From Cercophora sp. LCS_1 (taxonomy: Eukaryota > Ascomycota > Sordariomycetes > Sordariales > Lasiosphaeriaceae): 64,000 nucleotides of DNA. Of the stretch, positions 32,061 to 42,602 are shown piece after piece (positions within the stretch are counted from its first letter, which is position 1; each line of letters begins with the position of its first letter). The notes below the pieces were generated by a model. It had not been told where the DNA came from. It did not search any database and saw nothing but the letters and a program-made list of their open reading frames with translations. The stretch is from NCBI GenBank assembly GCA_036250225.1, contig JAPZLL010000024.1:186001-250000 (forward strand), in the 5' to 3' direction. A program made the translations under genes and the position numbers.

Positions 32061-32985
32061 CTGTAGGAAAGAACACGGTTTAGTCAAGATGTTTTTTTTG
32101 TGAAGGAAGGAAGGAAGGAAAAGCGGTGATGGGTGAACCCTCAAAACGGAAGCCTTCGTGGAGCACAATGGGGACCGTTCCGAGGCGTGAGAAATGATTG
32201 TATAGGCCTGATAAATAAAATAAAATACTTACGCAAGAACGAGGGAGGCGCAGTTCCAAAACGCAAGAGGAAACACGACACGACGAGGTAGAGAGCGACG
32301 AGGCAAAGTTGTGCGTGGGAGGGTCGCGAAAAGTCTGATCGAGGATTTTTTTGCAGGAGAGGAAGTTGCACGATTTGACACGAAGGAAAGACGCGGGGCA
32401 AAGAAAATATGTCAACACCAGGCAGGGGCGAAAGGTTGCAGTGGACCTTGAGTGCGAGCGTTTTTCACGCTGTCAGGGCAGGAGCCAGTGCCCCAGCCAT
32501 ATGGGCTAGGTTTGCGGACCGCTTTTCAACACGCTCTTGTCTTCAACGTTGTAGTGGGACGGAGTCCCTCCTTTCAACACCCAAGTGGAGAGAAGTCCAG
32601 TTCGAATCTGGCCCCGATCATCCTTTTTGCGTTTTCTTTTTTTCGATCCGGGTCCCTTCTTCACCACACAGATGCTAATTAGGCAGGGTCTTCCTACTGC
32701 GGGCCCTCTACTCCTGCTTGACGTAGCTGCCTGTATTATAGACTGTAACCGGGTCCGCGGTCAATGGCCCGCCTGAAATGGGTCGAAGCTTTGGAACTGC
32801 ATGAAGGCATCGCGACGCCCGCGACCCGGGAGAACTCGAGGAATAATATGTGGGAATCCGACCACTGACCTGAGTGCAAGCCATTACATTGTTGTCCTAT
32901 ACACCTATCTTGTGCTTGGTATCCGTTTACACTCGAAGTATTATCGAAGATCTTTATCACTCAAGCTGCGTCCTCCATGCTGTCC
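32061..32985. other. intergenic with 5' exon(s), GGAA microsatellite and orphan B-box
   Basis: Holds the unresolved 5' part of the RNase H-like gene, a (GGAA)n microsatellite near 32102..32119, and at about 32600 a perfect Pol III B-box-like GTTCGAATC followed by a T-run, without a foldable tRNA body upstream. Confidence 0.4.
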
Positions 32986-34629
32986 CTACCAACGCCTCTT
33001 GACGCGCACCTTCATGTCCCTATCAGGCGGGACCCCAGCACCACCCGTATACTTGGGATCATTGACAGGCGGCCGATCGGACGGACTACCGTCCATATTC
33101 ACCCACCCAACAAAGTCATAGTCAAACTTGCTGGCAAGCATGGCGGTTGTCAACATGATCTCCTGCTTAGCAAAGTGCCGTCCGGGACAAACCGCCACCC
33201 CGCCGCCATACGGGAAGAAGTCCGTCGGCCGCCCTCGCATCTCGAAAACCGCTTTCCCGTCCGCGTACTTGACGTGTCTCTCCGCCCAGAACTCAGCCGC
33301 AGGATGACCCTCGACACCCCATACCTCCTCGTTCCAATGCGCAAGCTCGGTTGGTGCCTGCAGCACCGACCCCGGCTTGAGCGTGTATCCCTCCACCTCG
33401 AGCGGCTGTACTACCTCCCTCGTCACATGAATCGAGACTCTCAACCGCATGACCTCAACATAGACCGACTGCAACAGAGGCAGGTTCACCAAGCGCTGGA
33501 TATCGAATTTCCTCTCTCCGTTCTCAACCACGACAACGCTGTCGACTTCCTCCCTCAACCTCTCCAGTAGCCCCGGGTCGCGAATCATCTCCAAAATCGC
33601 CCACGTACAAACCGGCACCGTATTTGCATTCGAAGCGATGAGACCCGTCGCAGCAACGAAACCGCCGCACGACCGATTGGTGAATTTCCCTTCATCGACC
33701 ATCCACCACGCAAACTCGCGCCAGAATCGCGACCCAAACACAGGCTCCCAGTCCTTTTCCCTTTCTGTCTCGTTGTCCCAATCAAACTTCTCCATCGCAG
33801 CTGCGTAGTACCTGGCCATGGCCTGACAGAGCCTCTCCATCTTGTCATACACACCGCGATATAACCACTTTGGCGGTCCGTACAAGATGGTGCTGAGCAC
33901 CTTGTCCGCTTCCCAGAGGAGGTCCAACAAGTTGGGCGTTAGTTCAAAGATATACTCGCCTTGGAATGAGACGATCGCCGCCTTGGCCATGGCATCCTTC
34001 ATGAGCGGGACGATTCTTGTCTCGGTCCACTGGCCCTTGGGGAACAGCGTGTCCAGCTCGCGCCCAAAGAAGCGCTGGTATGTCGTCGCGAGAGAATTAG
34101 AGTAGTGCGTGGTTGACAGGTACTTGTGCATCATGGTCTGCATCGCGTACCAGTACCGCGTTGCGCCGTCGGGGGTTCCGGGAGCGGGATTCGGCATGCG
34201 TCCTGATTTGTCGTCGGCGAACTTGGCCACGTCGGAGGGACTGGCGCCCATCATGTTGGTGATGGCGATGAGGATGAACCTCTCGAAGCCGATGGCGGGA
34301 GAGGTGCGGAAGAAGGTCTGAATGTTGGCTGGCGAGGTGAGGAAGTAGAAGGGTATCCCGCCGAGACGGAAGCCGACGATGTTGCCTTTCGCGAGGGCTT
34401 TCTTTGCGCGGGCAAGGAAGGTGTCCATGTTGGTGAGGTATTGGAGCGTGTTGGTGACGTAGGGGATGGTTTCGGGCAGCATGGGCGGTTGTTTGGCTCC
34501 ATTGCGAGAGGGCAGGAGGGCGAGGATGAGCAGGATGCATAGACCGAGAGGGATGGTGATGGCGAGTTGGTGGGGTGACATGGAGACGAAGGATCGCGCG
34601 TGGGCGACTGTGTCGTTGAGGACGTCCAT
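32986..34629 (-). CDS. cytochrome P450 (CYP7/CYP8-like class of fungal P450)
   Basis: A single exon, 547 aa, ATG at 34629. The N-terminal membrane anchor is LAITIPLGLCILLILALL. The heme loop is FFPYGGGVAVCPGRHFAK, with the Cys thiolate ligand. The K-helix is degenerate: VEVMRLR gives E-x-x-R. The I-helix segment GLIASNANTVPVCTW lacks the usual AGxxT acid/alcohol pair and has Asn there, as known in P450s of the CYP7/CYP8 type. Length is normal. It is probably ER-anchored and needs P450 reductase; the substrate cannot be deduced. It lies in the block with a second P450 and terpene-cyclase sequences, so a terpenoid role is a reasonable inference. Confidence 0.88.
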   Translation of the reverse strand: MDVLNDTVAHARSFVSMSPHQLAITIPLGLCILLILALLPSRNGAKQPPMLPETIPYVTNTLQYLTNMDTFLARAKKALAKGNIVGFRLGGIPFYFLTSPANIQTFFRTSPAIGFERFILIAITNMMGASPSDVAKFADDKSGRMPNPAPGTPDGATRYWYAMQTMMHKYLSTTHYSNSLATTYQRFFGRELDTLFPKGQWTETRIVPLMKDAMAKAAIVSFQGEYIFELTPNLLDLLWEADKVLSTILYGPPKWLYRGVYDKMERLCQAMARYYAAAMEKFDWDNETEREKDWEPVFGSRFWREFAWWMVDEGKFTNRSCGGFVAATGLIASNANTVPVCTWAILEMIRDPGLLERLREEVDSVVVVENGERKFDIQRLVNLPLLQSVYVEVMRLRVSIHVTREVVQPLEVEGYTLKPGSVLQAPTELAHWNEEVWGVEGHPAAEFWAERHVKYADGKAVFEMRGRPTDFFPYGGGVAVCPGRHFAKQEIMLTTAMLASKFDYDFVGWVNMDGSPSDRPPVNDPKYTGGAGVPPDRDMKVRVKRRW

Positions 34630-36196
34630 GGCTGGTTGACGCCTAGGTGCCCGGTGGAGGCCGGAATCCGCAGGAGGTGATGCGGTTCAATTTGGAAATT
34701 GAGCAAACATTGCGAGCGCCGGGGCACTTTATTCCTCCTCACAGAGATAAGTATGATTCCCAGTCTCCCACCCAACTCATGCCCCCACATCCAGAAGAGA
34801 CACATCCAATATGTGTGGTCCTTTGATATACCCAATGAAGTTCTTGATCGCCTGCATGTTGCGGGGTGTGCAGATGAACACACTGGCTGATTGGACGCCA
34901 CCGGCAACGAATGGCGGTCCCGCGCGGGCCACTGCATGAGGCCGACTGAATCGGATCGGGAGGGACCGCCCCGGTTGGGTTTCTGCGTGCTAAATGGTTG
35001 CCACCCTGTCTCTGTGTCCCTGCGCTGCAATGTCCATTAGTGGTGTTCTGCCTTATCTTCGTTTTACTTCTTGCCTCAATGGGGAACCGTCCGAGCCTAG
35101 CTTTGCCTCGGGGATATCTGAGAGCCGTAGACCCTTAGCCATCATGTCTGGTAGGTAAGCGTGAGACAAAGATGAGCAGCGCTAGGTGCGAGGGGAAGAC
35201 ATGGCGCATCTCGCATCTGCGGTGTGGACGAATAACCGTTGTTGGACTCGGGTGACAAGGACTAAGATTTAGAGAAGAGTGGTTCCCGGCATCGTGGCCC
35301 CGGAAGTCAAACCTCCAGGGCAAGGCAACTTCCCTGACACGCCGGAGCAGACAGTGCACTGAAGACCGGAATGTTTGGCATCTACCGTCACTGCCTTCCG
35401 CCGTTTACCTTGACCCCGCGCCCGTCTTGCAGGAACAAACCGTGTGACTTCCTCCATGCAACAACAAAACGGAAAACTTCGACTCTCTTCTCTAGCCTGT
35501 TTCCGCTTGATCTCTCCTCGTTTTTTTGTCCTTTGGAGTTTGGACAAGCTTTGATTTTTTATTGTCTCGTCGCAAGGTAAGTGATTTTTCTCTCGACTCC
35601 AATCTCATCCCGTGCCGTCTTGTCATCCCATCGCGTGGTTTTCGCTTCCTACCTAGTCTATCATCTGGGTTTCTTTCACTCTGTTAAGCTCTAGACGTGG
35701 TTCTAAGTATCTATTGCCATGGAAAGCTTCAAGGAGCTCGACTAAGCGGTCATTGACCATCACACGGTGCACATTGACCAAAGTTGAGGCTCAGATGGTC
35801 CCTCAGCGGCTTGGCCATGATGACGTTTAGTCGTCTATTTGACCAGGGAGAGAAGCTCTGGGTTGGCCAAAGAGATGACAGCAAGTTTGCTAGAATCCGA
35901 GGAGGTCAGCCATATCGTTCAGTGACGCACGTCGTTTTCCTGTTTGTTGTGAACTATAACATGGTAACCTTCAGGGGCTCCCCATCGTCGATCCCGGCTT
36001 TGGCAGCCATTACTGCACCCCCGAACCCGAAGGTGTCGTGTGGTTCGCGCGACCCTTTCTTGTCCCAGAGCGCGTCGTGCCGGCTCATCTGGTTACCTGG
36101 CTTGTAAACCTTCACCTAGCGGGCTTCTTGTTCCTGACGATGTGGTTGTCACTCTCTTCGTCTTTTGGAACACCGGTTCACCCTTACCTATCTTGA
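34630..36196. other. intergenic, possibly decayed coding sequence at its end
   Basis: Mostly noncoding. From about 35994 to 36087 (+) a frame reading TPEPEGVVWFARPFLVPE resembles the strand region of the RNase H-like gene at 31.9 kb, but I could not connect it to the fragment that follows. Confidence 0.4.
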
Positions 36197-36574
36197 ACTG
36201 TCGGACGGAGACGGGCCAAAGGCCTTGTCAAGGTTTTCACCGACAGCAGTACCATCCTGGAGGCTGTCTGGCGGCCCCACGTGTTTGGGTTCCCTCACGG
36301 GAACCCCGAAAACAGGTGCCAAGCGTGCTTGGGCCCGGTGGCGATGAAGATGGCCGAGTTTTGCGGGCGGCTGGCGGTTTTGGGTGTAGGCCTGGAACTC
36401 TTCTGGGTGCCCAGGAATTCGGTGTTGATGCATGGCGTTATGGACGATTTATCTCGCCGAGCTTGGGGAAACCTCGACTTTGTGGTCTCTCACCGATCTG
36501 AAGGGACTGTTAACCCGGGTTTGGCCATCGACACGGCTGTTGGGATCTGGGAGTCGTTACGAATGATTAGATAG
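36197..36574 (+). pseudogene. RNase H-like C-terminal fragment, homologous to the 31.3 kb gene
   Basis: An open frame from just after a TGA at 36194 to the TAG at 36572. LVKVFTDSSTILEAVW and then ELFWVPRNSVLMHGVMDD, LSRRAWGNLDFVVSHRSE align with VVKVFTDSTDVLGSV, GMSWLPRNKTSMHSVMD and VSYRAWKDPEFSLSRKSE of the gene at 31295..32060. The helix carrying the catalytic Glu, expected just upstream, is not found in any frame, and a stop precedes the fragment. A spliced gene with exons I missed is the alternative. The orientation is opposite to the other copy. Confidence 0.5.
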
Positions 36575-36734
36575 GCGGATGCCTTGGTAGGCTGGCCTTC
36601 CAGGCTGTGTTTTGTTAGACTAGTGTATTTGTAGACATTTCCCAATCCGTGGCTTGATGTGTCACAGACCTTGAGTCATCGGCATTTACTCCTAATATGG
36701 CATGGCCCAGCAAATGGGTCTGTCCAACAAGTCC

Positions 36735-38298
36735 TTACCGAACTGGCGTCAACCGCACATTCAACGGCGGCTTCTCATACAAAATCCATGTCTTCTGAAC
36801 CTCCCACTCCTCACTGTCCGGCATCAACTCCAGGTCAAAGTTCCATATCAACCTCGCAAACGCCATCCTTGACTCCATGTACGCCAGCCCACGCCCGATA
36901 CAGCTTCGTGGTCCAACCCCAAACGGCTGGAACGCCTCCCGGTCATCGTCAGCATACCACTCGTCCCCCAGCCATCTCTCGGGAACAAACAAGTCCGGAT
37001 CGCGAAAGTTGGTTGCCGACCGATACGTCGACCACTGATGCACAACAACATCCGTTCCACCGGGCACCCACTTCCCGTCGATGACAACGCCAGCATGCGG
37101 AGCGAGCTTGTGAATTCCCACGGGAACCGGTGGGTGCATCCGCAGTGCCTCCGTGAGAACAGCCACCATGTACGGCAAGTTTGTGGAAACGGCGTTGAAG
37201 TCAATATCCTCCTCCTTCTCAAACACCGCGTATATCTCCGCTCGGAGCTTCTTCATGACCTCGGGGTTCTTCATCGAGTAGTAGGCTGCCGACGATAACA
37301 CCGTAACTAGCGTTTCCGAACCGGCTATGACTATCAGGTTCGCGTTCGCAATCAGCTCGTCCAGCGAGATCCCGTCCTCCTTGTCCGTCAGTTCAGCAAA
37401 GTGCATCATGAAGCCTGGCCGTTCCGTCTTGGTCTGCACAGCGCGCATCACCCACGTTCTGGTAGTCTGGGCATGTTTCCGGACCTGCTCCTTGAGATAC
37501 TCGGGCAGCAACATCCGCAACATGTGGCCGAAACCGCCGAGCGTCGTCAGGATCTGGTCGTACATCATATTCTTCAGGTTCCCAAAGATGAAACCGATCC
37601 ATGGATGCAGTTCGCCCTTTTCCAGACACCCAAAGCTCTCGCCAAACACAAGATCGCCAATGACGTCGAACGAGGTGTAGTTAAACCATTCGCAAAGATC
37701 AATCTGGGTGCCAGCTCGCTCACGGAAACGTTGGATCAACATATCGACATGGCCTTTGATCACAGTCTCTTGTTCGCGCAGCGAGCGGTCGGAGAAAGCG
37801 GGCGCTAATGCCCTTCGGTGTCGGATGTGGTCAGGCACATTGGCTTGCCACATGATGCCTTGCGCTCCAAACATTTCGAGCTCGGATTGGCCATAGACGA
37901 TGTTGGGGTCTGTGTTCTCGACACCCTTTTGCGCACTGTATATGTCTTTCCAGGCTTGGGCGCTGATGTAGGAGAGTTCCCCTGGGGCGACCCGGACAAC
38001 TGGCCCATATTCTTGGTGAAGGCGGTGGATTGAGTTGGTGAGGCCGCCGCTGAGTTGGGCGCGGATTTTGCCGAGATTAGTTCCGCGCCATAGGAGAGGA
38101 CCTGGATAAGAACGGAGTGGGTGGAACAAGAGGTTGTAGATTGTGTAGCAGAGGGAGTAGAGTGCAACCTGGTGGTTGGGATTAGTTGTTGTGGTTGCAA
38201 GCTTTTTGGGTCGGCTCGCTTACCAGGGAGACGGCGATGGCTGGGAGAATGATAGGGACGGGAAAGCCAAAGGCCCAGTTTGTGGAGCTAAGATTCAT
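36735..38298 (-). CDS. cytochrome P450 (CYP65-like, isotrichodermin-hydroxylase-type sequence)
   Basis: Exons 38298..38224 and 38168..36735 (intron 55 nt, GTAAGC...CTAAT...CCAG) give 502 aa. Exon 1 encodes most of the N-terminal anchor (FPVPIILPAIAVSLVALYSL). The protein then reads HPLRSYPGPLLWRGTNL (Pro hinge), RRALAPAFSDRSLREQE (C-helix), ANANLIVIAGSETLVTVL (I-helix with the AGxET group), TEALRMHPPVPVGI (K-helix ExxR), DPDLFVPERWL and the heme loop FQPFGVGPRSCIGRGLAY. It is a complete microsomal P450. The family resemblance is to fungal CYP65-type enzymes often found in terpenoid and polyketide clusters; the true substrate is unknown. Its 5' end faces the terpene-cyclase relict. Confidence 0.9.
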
Positions 38299-39305
38299 GG
38301 TTTCGATCGTTGCCGGCGAGGAGAGATGTTGCTGTGAGCGGGAGGTTGAAAGCAGTGCGACGATGGGCATTATGCGGAGAGCGGGGGGGGGTGACAGCTT
38401 GCATGGCATGGGAGGACGGCAGGTAATCGTTTTGTTCACGAATTCGGAGGCGTCAGCCAGGCAGAATCAAGGATGTGACGCAGAGCCGGCCGGTGGTGGT
38501 GTCTGCAACCTTTACCACACTGCGGGTGATCACCGACGGCTCAACCAGAATAACATATCTATGTTCGGCTAGTCAGTTGCTGTTTTGGCTATAGAGCGGC
38601 TTATGCTCACCGCGCAGGAGTGTGACGAGCTGCCAACGGGGCACATGGGCACAGAACGCGGCCGCTTGCCTCCCCGCATTGGTCCGAGTCGCGGGAAGGA
38701 TCCTCGGACCCAGCCCAGGTTCGGCACCCGAAATATCGTCAACTCGGGCCCTGGTACATTGCATCGAGATAAGGTGTCCGTGTCATTGTGGCCTACATCG
38801 CGACATCTCTCCAGGATGCGCTGTGCGACATAAGCGGCGACAAGCGTCCATCGGAATTCCAGGTCGAGATTGGTCGGGATTCTAGTCTCCGGTTGTGTCA
38901 CCGATCTCCACGCCAATAAGGTACTTTTTTCTCGAGATTGAAGCGTGCAGTGTAACGATGGCGGCTCGTGCCGTAACCACCTGGACGGGGGAAGTGAGCC
39001 CTATTGGCCGTACCAAGTACTCGTCGGCCGGCGATGCAACGACAAAACAACCGGTATCATGTCGATTGGTCGTGGTTGGGTCTGTACTCCCTGAGCTGAG
39101 GCATTGGTACTGGTATCGAAGTGGAAACATGGCTGTTGTGATGAGGCGCTGGTCTTGCGGCGAGTGAGCCCTTGGTGCCCGGGAGATGGCATCAGATGCG
39201 GAGGGGTTGGTTCGGCCTTTGAAATGAGGTGGACATACGTGGGCAGATTCTATGAGCTAATATCCCCTGCAAAGAGTGGGTGGGCTCTCTGGAGTAGAAA
39301 GAGCG
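38299..39305. other. intergenic between P450 and terpene-cyclase relict
   Basis: No coding signal that I can support. It probably contains the P450 promoter and the old promoter of the relict. Confidence 0.45.
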
Positions 39306-39893
39306 ATGAAGACCGCGGGTGAGGAAGGGGCGTTTCAGAATCCCTGTCCCTTCTTGAACAAAGCTGCTGCGAAACGCCTCCTCCCTGACAAGCCAAAGCA
39401 CGACTTGACTGCCGCCCTCAAGGGCTAGCTCATGCATGTGCCGGATCTTCTCACCATCTTTCCCACTTGTCCCAGTGGTGGCAGGAACAAGTACTACAAG
39501 CGCCCTAAGGCCAAGTCGGATGAAATCATCGCCACGTTTGTCTTCCATCTCATCCCCGCAGGGCCCACACTCACGCTCGGCAAGCATCTTTCTCGACGAG
39601 AAGCTTCACAACCGCGTTCTCAAGCATGATTTCGCCTTCTTCACCTCTTGCGCGTTCTTGTCGATCACATCCTCAGCATGATGACAAGGCCGTCTAATTA
39701 CATCGCCGCAGTTGGTTCCCCGACTCGGGCTGGGACGAATTCTACACCGTGGGCCTCTTCTCTTCTCCTGGCTCTTCCACTAGGTGATGCGATAGATGAG
39801 AAGGACGGGTCCGGCTCCAGGGACTTTGATGTATCGTAGCCCTACCGCCATCAGGTCATCGATTACACCCGGTGGTCTGTGGGTTGACCAGCC
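39306..39893 (+). pseudogene. terpene-cyclase relict (class I, same subfamily as the 41.2 kb gene)
   Basis: Collinear decayed copy. From the ATG at 39306 the frame runs to DLTAALKG, then an in-frame TAG (39426) where the next gene has a Gln, then LMHVPDLLTIFPTCPSGGRN. After a frame change, FLDEKLHNRVLKHDFAFFTS (39588..) matches the end of the neighbour's exon 1. The GT donor of intron 1 is lost (CGCGTT in place of GTGCGTT), but the acceptor and TTGGTTCCC...GAATTCTACACCGTG persist (about 39710..). The metal-binding DDAMDD motif appears as GDAIDE, out of frame. A last match, YRHQVIDYTRWSVG, ends near 39893. No later exons are recognisable. Clearly nonfunctional, and diverged enough to be an old paralogue rather than a recent copy. 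Confidence 0.75.
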
Positions 39894-41187
39894 AACCGCC
39901 ATGTCAGTCGGCACGTATCAACGCTTTGGCACTGAATGATGGGCATTCACAGTCTGGTGAGATTGGTGTTGATATTCAGTTCACAGTTATATCGGCTCGC
40001 GTCCGGGAAAAACCAGGCTCGCCATCACCCCTGAACTACACCGGTTGACTTCGTCCTTCGGAATACAGCAACATTCAACGCCTTCACTTACACGCCAGCC
40101 ACGCTGAACAAACACCTTTCCGGCCTTTCCCTAGCGGCTCCAACAACTCGCCTCTGCGCTTCCTCTCGATATCGCGATTGATGGTCCGTCTCAACAACCC
40201 CGCGCAGCTCGCGAAGTCAAGGAGATCGTCAGGTGCCCCAACACTTTTGAAGCGGCGACAAGCGAACGTCAGGGTCCTGTTTTCTATTGCTACTATGGCA
40301 TATGGTCCACACCCCACGGTGGATGCGTCCGATGTGACGGGGTTGGATGGGTGCCGTCGAGGGTGTGGACTTGGGAGGAGACTTTCGAGTTCATGACAAA
40401 TAATGGGAAAACGTGGCGTGCGGGCGGTGGATCATTTTGGTCGTTGGTCGCGAGGTCGATATGGTGGGACGGATACCGAACGTTTTGTTGGGACGTATGG
40501 GAGTGAGGGAAGATATGGCAGTCTGGATGGAGGAAGAACAAAGTTATCTTGTTTGTGATGGACTTGAAGGAATTACGGCTGCTTGACCGCCTTGGTTATA
40601 CCGATCTCCGTCACTGTGATGAATACAGTCCAATGATTCACCTGACACGCGGGTGAATTGGCGTCAGGGCCTTCCATTGTCGTCCCATCCCCAATGTTCA
40701 GCCCTTAAATGGCAAGCTGCACTCAAGATAATCCATTGTGCTTACTTCTCAATTTGTCCCAGCCGACGGCATGGCACGAAGCAGATTACCGACCGAACCA
40801 TTTTCAGGATGGAATGAGCGGTGAAGAAGTTCGTCAAAATTGGGCGGCATCAAACGGCGTTGGGATCACCAATGACGATTGGGCATGACGGCGCTAGCAA
40901 TGGATGACTGGCGAGCGTCCCTTGAGATGATGGCAGGCGTGACGGGAATGGCATCTGACACAGTGCAACCAGCGAGCCACAACTTGGTCATGCACAAATT
41001 TAATCCACCTCTTCAGAGCAAAAAAGCCTCAAGGGGTCTGCAAATCTGCCGTCTCTCTTCTTTCTCCTCCCTTTGATCTTTCCAGGGACCAAACACCAAA
41101 ACGTCACCGTCTTGCCAAATAGTCGATCACATCTTGTCCAGAAACTATTTGCCAACTTACCCCATCGAACCTACCAAGTCACTAACA
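39894..41187. other. intergenic, no gene supported
   Basis: A 123-codon frame without ATG is open at 40135..40503 (+), rich in Trp and Tyr, but nothing supports it as a gene. The rest should include the promoter of the terpene-cyclase gene. Confidence 0.4.
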
Positions 41188-42602
41188 ATGGGATCCGTCA
41201 TCCCGATCCAAGACGGAACGGCCAAGGATGCCGCCATGTCGCAGTCAAACGGCAATCTCCACAGCACTTTGATCGCCAAGATGAAGGGCCAGGTCATGCA
41301 CGTCCCAGATCTCCTCGCCCTCTTCCCTGGCTGGCCCAGCGGTGGCCGAAACCGACACTACGACCGCCTCAAGGCGAAGCTAGACGAGGTCATCATCACC
41401 GTCCACCCAGATGAGAAGAGCCGCGAACGCGCCCGCAAACACGACTTTGCATTCATGACCTCATGGTGCGTTCCTATATCGCCCCTCTCATGATATCATC
41501 TGACCATTATAGCTGGTTCCCAATCGCCGAGTGGGAAGAATTCTACACCGTCGGAATATCTCGCTTCTGGCTCTTCCACTTCGACGATGCCATGGACGAC
41601 AACGACGGCGTCGTCGCCGGGGATCTCTCTGCTTCCCAGCGCTATAGGAACCAGGCCTTGAAGTACATCTGCTGGAGTCTTGGCCTTGAGAACACGGGCT
41701 TTGGCAAGATGACTGAAGCCAGCGCAGGGTTCCCTGCGGCTCCGAATCTGCCAAATACCACCTTCAAAGAATTTGGTGACAGGATGAGAGGCCAGACGAG
41801 CATCGGTACGTTATTCGGGCCTGTTCTTGAAAGGTATTGGAACTCCGTTAACATGTGGTAGCATTCTGCGGGATGCTGTATACCGAATTGCGGAAGTATA
41901 TCGACTACTGCGGACGCGAGCAGGGGGAGCGCCTGGCGGGGCAGATCTCCAAGAATGTCGAGACGTATCTCGGCATGAGGTTGTACACCGGCGGCGTCAG
42001 GCCGTATGGTTGGATCACACAGTCAGCTTACTGCCCTGTCCTCAAAAAGACACATTGCTCACAGTCTCGAACAGGCTCGCTCTAGGGATTAGGATCCCTA
42101 TTTGGGTCATAGAAACAACCGAGATGCACCAGTTGCTCGATGAGCTAACCTATGTTATTGTTCTGTAAGTTTACCCGAAGTGTTTCTTTTATATGATAGG
42201 TACTACTGATTGCCACTTTGCCAGCATCAACGCCTCTCAGTGAAGAAGGAACTTGCCAGTGGTTGCGTTCACAACGCCATCCCGGTCATGCACCACTCCG
42301 GGAAGTCACTTGACATCATCATCCAAGATATCACCGAGAATATCCGTGTTCACAAGCAGGATTTTGACGATCTCGCCGATAGGTTATTGCGCATGGTCAG
42401 CGAGGACGAGGGGAAGCACGACTTGGCGAGGCTCATTAACGGATTGCGCACAAACGCAACCGGCACGGTCGACTTCTGGTAAGTACCTATGCGGCGATAT
42501 TAATGCATGTTTCGATGCTAACATTGACATAGTAAGCTCACGAAGCGGTATGGAAATGAGCAGTTCGTCAACGGAGACGGATCAATGGATATTGTCTTCT
42601 GA
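41188..42602 (+). CDS. class I terpene cyclase, probably broken by a frame shift at the NSE motif
   Basis: Six exons with good splice sites: 41188..41465, 41513..41805, 41862..42021, 42075..42164, 42225..42478 and 42533..42602. Recognisable features in order: HVPDLLALFPGWPSGGRN, WFPIAEWEEFYTVG, the Mg-binding FHFDDAMDDND, YLGMRLYTGGVRPYGW, a VKKELASGCVHNAIPVMHH helix and the C-terminal KRYG pair. The joins of exons 1-4 and 5-6 are in phase. At exon 5 the expected phase gives LINAS, Q, then TGA at 42241, while the downstream protein lies in another frame (QRLSVKKELASG). Between the Asn and Ser of the NSE/DTE triad, 5 nt remain where 9 are expected, consistent with a 4-bp loss. No acceptor or donor rescues both frame and Asn. 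So either a pseudogene or a cyclase with an altered metal site. Class I cyclases ionise prenyl diphosphates, usually FPP. Confidence 0.8.

Noticed and set aside
40135..40506. 123-codon Trp/Tyr-rich frame on the plus strand
   Set aside because: No early ATG, no splice context, no recognisable domain; within chance for this base composition.
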